Positions 53,577 to 58,362 of a DNA stretch of 58,362 nt are shown piece by piece. How positions within the stretch are numbered: the stretch's first letter is position 1; every line of letters starts with the position of its first letter. The position numbers were made by a program, and so were the translations under genes. The stretch covers positions 1 to 58,362 of the forward strand of contig SIBJ01000019.1 in the NCBI GenBank assembly GCA_009695195.1, written 5' to 3'. The notes under the pieces were generated by a model. It was not told where the DNA came from and did not search any database. It saw nothing but the letters and a program-made list of their open reading frames with translations. This DNA is from Pedosphaera sp. GTDB taxonomy: Bacteria; Verrucomicrobiota; Verrucomicrobiia; Limisphaerales; JADLHS01.

Positions 53577-55601
53577 ATGCAATATTCCCGCGCCGCACAT
53601 TATTTCTCCCGTTCGCTTTTGGTCTGGCAACCGGCGCTGGCATTTTTGATCGCCACGGCCAGCCTGGCCGACAGCGTGCGCTTCGCCGTGCTCGCCAGCG
53701 CCACCGTGCAGGAAAGCCCGCCGCAGATCACCTTCACGTGGCCGCTCGACGACGGCACGCCGGGCTTTCCCGTCCTCGGCTACAACGTTTATCGGAAGGC
53801 CAAAACCGCCTTCAGTTGGGGCCAGCTGGTCACCGCCCTCGGCCCGGGCGCCACCAACTACACCGACACGAACGTCGTCCTCGGCGACACCTACGAATAC
53901 AAGTTCGTCAAAATCGCCACCAACCTCACCGGCTACGGCTATTCGTGGGCGGGCATCCGCGCTCCGCTCCTCGAAGACCGCGGAAAAGTAATTCTGCTCG
54001 TGGACAATTCCTTCACCACCAACCTCGCCACCGAACTCGCCCGCCTCCAGCAGGACCTCGCCGGCGATGGCTGGACCGTTCTGCGCCACGACGTTTCCCG
54101 CACTGGCTCAGTCGTCTCCGTCCGCAATCTCATCCTCTCCGACTGGAATCATTTCGCCGATGTCCGCGCCGTGTTTCTCCTCGGCCATATTCCCGTCCCC
54201 TACGCCGGCAACATCGCGCCCGACGACAAGATTGACCACCACAAGGGCGCGTGGCCGGCCGACGTCTATTACGCCGAGATGACCAGCACCTGGAGCGACT
54301 TCTTCATCAACAACACCACAGCCGTCAGCTCTCGCAACTGGAACACTCCCGGCGACGGCAAATTCGATTCCTCCTTCCCGCCCTCGCCCGTCGAACTCCA
54401 AATCGGCCGCGTGGACCTCGCCAATATGCCCGGCAAATTCGCCGCCGACGGCACCAACACGTTCATCAGCGAGCAGGAACTTCTCCGCCAATACCTCAAC
54501 AAGGACCACGCGTATCGCCACAAACTTTTCTCCCTCAACCGCCGCGCCCTCATCCACGACGGCGTGGACGCGCGCGAAGGCATCGCCGTCGCCGCCACCG
54601 GCTGGCGCGCCGGCGCCGCGTGGTTCGGCTACACGAACGTTGACCTCGACGTGGACGAGTCCTGGCTGCAGCGCGTCAGCACCAACAGTTATCTCTGGTC
54701 CTACGTCAGCGACGCCGGCGATTACAACTCCATCGGCCGCGTCGGCGGCATCGGAAATTTCGGCACCGCCACCACGGCGGAACTGGTTTCCTCGAATATC
54801 CAGACGGCGTTCGTCGCCTTCCTCGGCAGTTGGCTTGGCGATTGGGACAGCGAAGACAACATCATGCGCGGCGTGCTCGCCACGCCTTCGAACGGCCTCG
54901 CCTGCGTTTACGGCGGCACCCCGCACTGGTTCCTGCATCACCTTGGCCTTGGCGAAAACCTCGGCTATGCCGCGCGCCTCACCCAGAACAATTCCCCCGG
55001 CACCTACGACAATCAGATCAACCCCAGCTTCCGCCTCATCCACATCGCCCTCATGGGCGATCCGACCCTGCGCCTCTTCCCGCCCGCGCCGCCTTCCAAC
55101 TTCACTGCTGCCGGCACGAGCAACGTCATGTTGAATTGGTCTCCCTCCGCGGACGCCGGCCTCGGCTACCACGTCTATCGCTCCACCAGCGCGAGCGGAT
55201 ATTTCAATCGCCTGACCGCTTCGCCCATCGCAACCACTAACTTCACCGACCTCACCGCCGCCCGCGGCACCAATATTTATATGGTCCGCGCGCTCACACT
55301 CGAAACCACCGGCTCCGGCACTTACACCAACGTCAGCCAGGGAATCTTCGCCGCCGTGAAGGTCACCAACGCGCCGATCGCCCCGCCGCTCATCACCAGT
55401 TGGTTGCTCGAAACCAACGGCATCGTTCGCTTTGAAATCCTTGCCAACACCGGCCTCAACTACGCACTCCTCGCCACCACCAACTTCACCGATTGGGAAA
55501 TCGTCGCCACCTTGAACCCCACGAACTGTCCGTTTGAACTCGTGGACACGAATGCTCCCGCCTTCACCGCGCGCTATTACCGCGTGTCGGCGTCACCGTG
55601 A
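53577..55601 (+). CDS. Secreted protein with gingipain-like region and FN3-type domains
   Basis: This 674-residue exported protein starts at the ATG at 53577 (MQYSRAAHYFSRSLLVWQPA, then LAFLIATASLADS). An FN3-type domain (FPVLGYNVYRKAKTAFSWGQ) comes first. The central part (VILLVDNSFTTNLATELARL ... VFLLGHIPVPYAGN ... GAWPADVYYAEM ... IGRVDLANMPGKF ... GSWLGDWDSEDN) has the layout of C25/gingipain-like proteins, but I cannot identify the catalytic Cys-His pair. A second FN3 (GLGYHVYRSTSASGYFNRLT) and a C-terminal module ending ARYYRVSASP follow. It is divergent from the pil operon. Protease activity is doubtful; a surface role is likely. Confidence 0.8.
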   Translation: MQYSRAAHYFSRSLLVWQPALAFLIATASLADSVRFAVLASATVQESPPQITFTWPLDDGTPGFPVLGYNVYRKAKTAFSWGQLVTALGPGATNYTDTNVVLGDTYEYKFVKIATNLTGYGYSWAGIRAPLLEDRGKVILLVDNSFTTNLATELARLQQDLAGDGWTVLRHDVSRTGSVVSVRNLILSDWNHFADVRAVFLLGHIPVPYAGNIAPDDKIDHHKGAWPADVYYAEMTSTWSDFFINNTTAVSSRNWNTPGDGKFDSSFPPSPVELQIGRVDLANMPGKFAADGTNTFISEQELLRQYLNKDHAYRHKLFSLNRRALIHDGVDAREGIAVAATGWRAGAAWFGYTNVDLDVDESWLQRVSTNSYLWSYVSDAGDYNSIGRVGGIGNFGTATTAELVSSNIQTAFVAFLGSWLGDWDSEDNIMRGVLATPSNGLACVYGGTPHWFLHHLGLGENLGYAARLTQNNSPGTYDNQINPSFRLIHIALMGDPTLRLFPPAPPSNFTAAGTSNVMLNWSPSADAGLGYHVYRSTSASGYFNRLTASPIATTNFTDLTAARGTNIYMVRALTLETTGSGTYTNVSQGIFAAVKVTNAPIAPPLITSWLLETNGIVRFEILANTGLNYALLATTNFTDWEIVATLNPTNCPFELVDTNAPAFTARYYRVSASP

Positions 55602-55618
55602 TTTCAATCCGCGCCGCT

Positions 55619-55707
55619 GTAGTGCCCTAATTTGTAGGCGACGAGGTGACGAGTCGTTCGGCGAAGCGCTCCTTACGTCGTGCCCTACAGCTAAATTAGG
55701 GCACTAC
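55619..55707. repeat. MITE-like palindromic element
   Basis: Perfect 15-bp terminal inverted repeats, GTAGTGCCCTAATTT at 55619-55633 and its reverse complement at 55693-55707, enclose a 59-bp centre with further partial symmetry (GTAGGCGACGAGG). The element is 89 bp long and non-coding. CCGCGC occurs on both sides, but the left copy is four bases away from the end, so a target duplication is not proven. Confidence 0.8.
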
Positions 55708-55759
55708 CCGCGCTGTCGGCTCGACAAATCAGATTCGCGCGAGTCAAATACGCCCCGCC

Positions 55760-57049
55760 ATGCGCCAATTATTTTCAACCGTATTCGTTGCGTTGTTCGC
55801 CCTCAGCCTCACCGCCGCCGAACTCAACTGGCCGCAGTTCCGCGGCCCGCATGGCGACGGCGCCAGCCCGGCGAAAAATATTCCCGTGACGTGGAGCGAG
55901 GCGAACAACCTCGCCTGGAAAGTCAGCGTGCCGGGACGCGGTCGTTCCTCGCCCGTCGTCGTGGGCAATCGCCTCTGGCTCACGCTCGCCGTCGAACAGG
56001 GCGTCGTCCGCCAACGGATCAACAGCGACGACATGCAGACCGCCGAGCACGTCTCGCTCGAAGTGATCTGCCTCGACGCCGCCGACGGCAAAGTCGTTTG
56101 GCGCACAAAACTCTTCGACGTGGACAAACCGGATCCGGTCCACTGGTTCAACAGTTGGGCCACGCCCACGCCGGTGGTGGAAGCTGGAAAAATCTATTGC
56201 GACTTCGGCACCTTCGGCACCACCTGCCTGAATGCGAAGAACGGCAAGCTCGTCTGGAAAACGCGCCTGCCCTTGGATCATCAGGTCGGCCCGGGCAGCT
56301 CGGCGGTGCTCTACCAGAATTTGCTCGTGCTGGTGCGCGACGGGCGCGACGCGCAATACGTCGCCGCGCTCGACAAGCAAACCGGCAAACAAGTCTGGCG
56401 CACCGAACGGCCGCCCATCGAAGCCTCCAGCGGCAACTTGAAAAAATCTTTCGTCACCCCGCTGCTCGTCAATTCCGCCGGCCGCACACAGTTGATTTCG
56501 CCCAGCGCGCACTGGATCGTTTCCTACGATCCGGCGACCGGCCGCGAATTCTGGCGCGCGCGCCACGGCACCGGATTTTCCATCGGCTCGTGTCCGGTGT
56601 TCGGCGACGGCGTGGCGTACTTCAGCACCGGCTGCATGAAGCCGCAACTCTGCGCCTTCCGCGTCGACGGCGCGGGCGATGTCACCACGACTCACGCCGT
56701 CTGGAAAACCCTGCGCCAGGTGCCGGTCATGTCCTCGCCCCTGCTCCAAGGCGACGCACTGTTTTGGACCTCCGACGACGGCATGGCGAACTGCGCGAGC
56801 ACGAAAGACGGCGAAGCCCACTGGCAGGAACGCTTGAATCAACAACACCTCGCCTCGCCGCTGCTCGCTGAGGGCCGCGTGTATTTTTTTGGCAAGGAAG
56901 GAAAAACCACCGTGGTCAAGGCCGCCAAACAATTCGAGAAACTCGCCGAGAACCAGCTCGACGGCACCGTGATCGCCACGCCCGCCATCGTGGACGGCAC
57001 CATCTTCCTGCGCACGGACACGCACCTTTATCGAATCGGAAAAAAGTAA
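55760..57049 (+). CDS. Secreted PQQ-like beta-propeller protein
   Basis: This 429-residue exported protein has a signal peptide (MRQLFSTVFVALFALSLTAA). It begins ELNWPQFRGPHGDGASPAKN, the usual opening of the large PQQ-like propeller family in Verrucomicrobia and Planctomycetes. Recurrent blades end in LDAADGKVVWRTKL, LNAKNGKLVWKTRL, LDKQTGKQVWRTE and YDPATGREFWRARH. The fold resembles BamB and quinoprotein dehydrogenases, but no PQQ-binding or catalytic residues can be identified by eye. It stands alone downstream of the MITE-like element. Function is unknown. Confidence 0.9.
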   Translation: MRQLFSTVFVALFALSLTAAELNWPQFRGPHGDGASPAKNIPVTWSEANNLAWKVSVPGRGRSSPVVVGNRLWLTLAVEQGVVRQRINSDDMQTAEHVSLEVICLDAADGKVVWRTKLFDVDKPDPVHWFNSWATPTPVVEAGKIYCDFGTFGTTCLNAKNGKLVWKTRLPLDHQVGPGSSAVLYQNLLVLVRDGRDAQYVAALDKQTGKQVWRTERPPIEASSGNLKKSFVTPLLVNSAGRTQLISPSAHWIVSYDPATGREFWRARHGTGFSIGSCPVFGDGVAYFSTGCMKPQLCAFRVDGAGDVTTTHAVWKTLRQVPVMSSPLLQGDALFWTSDDGMANCASTKDGEAHWQERLNQQHLASPLLAEGRVYFFGKEGKTTVVKAAKQFEKLAENQLDGTVIATPAIVDGTIFLRTDTHLYRIGKK

Positions 57050-57065
57050 ACCCGAACGCGAGACC

Positions 57066-57090
57066 GGAGCGCGCCCGTCTCCGGGCGCAG
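57066..57090 (+). repeat. Single REP-like hairpin
   Basis: This unit starts GGAGCGCG, forms GCCCG / CGGGC around the loop TCTC and ends GCAG, matching the units at 16203-16310. It is followed by CCCGCTCCGAGCGGG, a second short stem. It lies just after the PQQ-propeller gene and may act as its transcript end. Confidence 0.65.
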
Positions 57091-57127
57091 TCCCGCTCCG
57101 AGCGGGATGTGCATTTCAAGGACTGGG

Positions 57128-57271
57128 GAGAAGACCCACCACACTACTCTGGTTCAAAACTGTCTGGTCAAAGGCTTGACCTCGGGCGCGAAGTATTGGT
57201 TTCGCGTCCGCGCCGTGAACGGCCACGGGCCGGGGCCGTGGAGCAACCCGGCGAGCGCGCGGGTGAAGTGA
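57128..57271 (+). pseudogene. Remnant of an FN3-domain gene
   Basis: One plus-strand frame reads LVQNCLVKGLTSGAKYWFRV, then RAVNGHGPGPWSNPASARVK and a TGA at 57269-57271. This is the typical second half of an FN3 domain, but it has no start codon or N-terminal part. Only the 3' end of a surface-protein gene remains, between the PQQ gene and the cassette array. Apart from this and the REP-like hairpin, 57050-57390 shows nothing. Confidence 0.65.
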
Positions 57272-57390
57272 GCCGTGCGGCTTTTGCCGGCGCAATATTC
57301 AACGGAAGAAAATCCCCAAACCCTTGTTGACTCAGGCGAAAGCCTCAATTACACCCGCCGCGTGTCAACTTTGATATCCCGCAAACTGCG

Positions 57391-57408
57391 GCCTAATAAC
57401 TGTTAGCC
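57391..57408 (+). other. Possible cassette junction (GTTAGCC) with partial attC features
   Basis: GTTAGCC at 57402-57408 matches the R' core site (GTTRRRY) that marks the start of an inserted integron cassette. It is preceded closely by GCCTAAT, like a shortened R'' box, so an attC whose central part is lost is possible. The ATG of the next gene follows 16 bp later, the usual cassette spacing. Confidence 0.45.
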
Positions 57409-57423
57409 GCCATTCGTGCGCAC

Positions 57424-57768
57424 ATGAAAACCCGTGACCTCTTAATCGCTTGTCCGCTGTTGGCTTTAGCGGTCGCCTGCTTCTTCGTCGGCTATCGTCA
57501 GGGCTGGCGCGCACAGAAGAAGGAGAGCACACAGTTCGTCATCCGACGCTCGTTGCGCGTGCTTCATGATGCCGAGCGAGGTGACATTGCCAGCATCACC
57601 AACGGCTGCCGGATGTATTTGCTCGGACACACGAGAGCTTACGAGACTTTGTTCGGGGAGTCCGACATTCCGGATTCCTTTCGCGCCAGTTTTGCCGAGG
57701 CTCGCCAGATTGCTCGCGAGGTGCAGACCAATTTGGTTGTCTTTGACCCGAAGAGTTTAGACCAATGA
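57424..57768 (+). CDS. Small membrane-anchored cassette protein, unknown function
   Basis: The 114-residue product has an N-terminal hydrophobic helix (LLIACPLLALAVACFFVGYR) that could be a signal anchor, then a mainly helical hydrophilic part (IRRSLRVLHDAERGDIASIT, ASFAEARQIAREVQTNL). I recognise no family. The gene lies between a GTTAGCC site and a complete attC site, in the same direction, as expected for the single gene of an integron cassette. Cassette genes are often transcribed from a distant promoter; none is visible here. Confidence 0.7.
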   Translation: MKTRDLLIACPLLALAVACFFVGYRQGWRAQKKESTQFVIRRSLRVLHDAERGDIASITNGCRMYLLGHTRAYETLFGESDIPDSFRASFAEARQIAREVQTNLVVFDPKSLDQ

Positions 57769-57787
57769 GAACCATGAGAACCATGAC

Positions 57788-57880
57788 GGCTAACCATGCG
57801 CTGCAGCGAACGGCGGCGGGCCGTCGCGGTTGCCATCGGCGCGCCTCGTGGCCGCCGTCGCTGAGCTTGGGTCGTTAGGC
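57788..57880 (+). mobile_element. Integron attC recombination site
   Basis: The site is 93 bp long. It begins with the R'' box GGCTAAC (57788-57794) and ends with the R' box GTTAGGC (57874-57880). Inside, GCTGCAGCGAACGGCGGC (57800-57817) pairs with GCCGCCGTCGCTGAGC (57851-57866) over 16 bp, with two unpaired extra bases in the left arm. Those extrahelical bases are a hallmark of attC, which IntI recombines as a folded single strand. It separates two cassette-like genes. Confidence 0.85.
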
Positions 57881-57900
57881 GACTTCACGCGTTGCTTAGT

Positions 57901-58179
57901 ATGAGACACCGCAAGCGTAACAGAAAGAGCGAGCCCCTGCTCGTGATTGCTGGTGCAGTGCTGATGGGGTGTGCCTTGGCTTTTCTTTGCAGTTGGTGCG
58001 TTGTTACGGGGCGCATAGAATATTGGGGCGGCCCGACAGAGAGACACCACTTCATCGCCACAGTGGACACTTGGCAGTTTTGGATACTCATTGGGGTGTT
58101 CGCTGCGGAGGCAGTTATTCTGTGGATATTTGGCTTCAGAGCTTTTGCTGTGTGGCGGCGTTTTCGCCGACTTGTATGA
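57901..58179 (+). CDS. Small two-helix membrane protein in an integron cassette
   Basis: The 92-residue product starts at the ATG at 57901, 20 bp after the GTTAGGC of the attC site, the usual cassette geometry. A basic N-terminus (MRHRKRNRKSEP) is followed by two transmembrane helices (LLVIAGAVLMGCALAFLCSW and FWILIGVFAAEAVILWIFGF) and a basic tail (RAFAVWRRFRRLV). No family is recognised. A half attC site begins 8 bp after the stop. The charges suggest both ends are cytoplasmic. Confidence 0.75.
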   Translation: MRHRKRNRKSEPLLVIAGAVLMGCALAFLCSWCVVTGRIEYWGGPTERHHFIATVDTWQFWILIGVFAAEAVILWIFGFRAFAVWRRFRRLV

Positions 58180-58186
58180 GCAGTTC

Positions 58187-58216
58187 GCCTAACAAACCGG
58201 CTGCACCGAACGCCGG
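58187..58216 (+). mobile_element. Left half of a second attC site
   Basis: GCCTAAC (58187-58193) is an R'' box. GCTGCACCGAACGCCGG (58200-58216) closely resembles the left arm of the complete site (GCTGCAGCGAACGGCGG). No matching right arm or GTTRRRY follows in the remaining ~145 bp, so the site appears cut off by other sequence starting near 58220, or its right arm lies beyond the window. Confidence 0.6.
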
Positions 58217-58231
58217 TGCGGATCCCAATGC

Positions 58232-58335
58232 TGTCGGACACCTGTTCCGATTCATGTCGGACAGTGTTCCGGGGCTGTCGGACAGTGGTCGGAGCGAAGC
58301 GACGCTCTGGAGGAGTGATAAAGGGGTGTCCGACA
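58232..58335. repeat. Four copies of a TGTCSGACA 9-mer at the window edge
   Basis: TGTCGGACA occurs at 58232-58240, 58255-58263 and 58276-58284, and TGTCCGACA at 58327-58335. The 9-mer is nearly palindromic and spaced 21-23 bases in the first three copies, like an iterated protein-binding site. Whatever gene it controls lies beyond 58362. Confidence 0.6.
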
Positions 58336-58362
58336 GGAGTCAAGGTTTGGCCCCACTTTTCG

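Noticed and set aside
55609..55713. CCGCGC copies as a target-site duplication of the 89-bp element
   Set aside because: The left copy is separated from the element end by four bases, so it does not fit a direct duplication.

Overview
The window most likely comes from a Verrucomicrobia genome, probably close to the Pedosphaera/Limisphaerales lineage. This is an inference from content. It has high GC, very large secreted proteins built from DUF11, Calx-beta, P-domain, delta-60 and LamG/cadherin-like modules, and a pilus-type operon whose gene order recalls the Amuc_1098-1101 locus of Akkermansia muciniphila. No rRNA, tRNA, CRISPR array or complete transposase gene was seen.

Left part (1-22,300). 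The 3' end of a LamG/Ig/cadherin-like secreted protein is followed by a 19-codon remnant of a GT9 glycosyltransferase, an SNF2 helicase and a DinJ/YafQ-type toxin-antitoxin pair. Next come a PadR regulator with its palindromic operator and a Wzz-like protein with a permease-prefix N-terminus. Housekeeping genes follow: pabC and pabB (folate), a LOG-family hydrolase, a HEAT / REC-HDOD / REC-DUF4388 signalling operon, exonuclease III, a LolA-like secreted protein, HesB/IscA plus hscB (Fe-S assembly), glgB and coaE.

Centre (22,300-45,440). Five secreted proteins of 630, 770, 943, 3153 and 2140 residues lie head to tail on the minus strand, ending at one clear Rho-independent terminator. Several contain sevenfold beta-propeller repeats. 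Most end in a similar C-terminal module finishing in an FYR-like motif. Just upstream on the same strand are a 5'-3' exonuclease and a pilMN-pilO-like-(unknown)-pilQ operon, a type IV pilus / type II secretion inner-membrane platform and secretin. Export of the surface proteins through this machine is a guess from position only.

Right part (53,250-58,362). A large FN3-type secreted protein, a MITE-like palindrome, a PQQ-propeller protein and an FN3-gene remnant lead into what looks like integron gene cassettes without an integrase in the window. Two small membrane-protein genes are separated by a well-formed 93-bp attC site, and the second is followed by a half attC site.

The strongest unexpected signals are three. 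First, the attC cassette array at the right edge. Second, a set of inverted-repeat elements whose arms are tandem 7-mers; they sit at pil operon stop codons and have entered the coding frame of the 5'-3' exonuclease, while a related GC-rich palindrome has entered pabB. Third, the shared C-terminal module of the secreted proteins.
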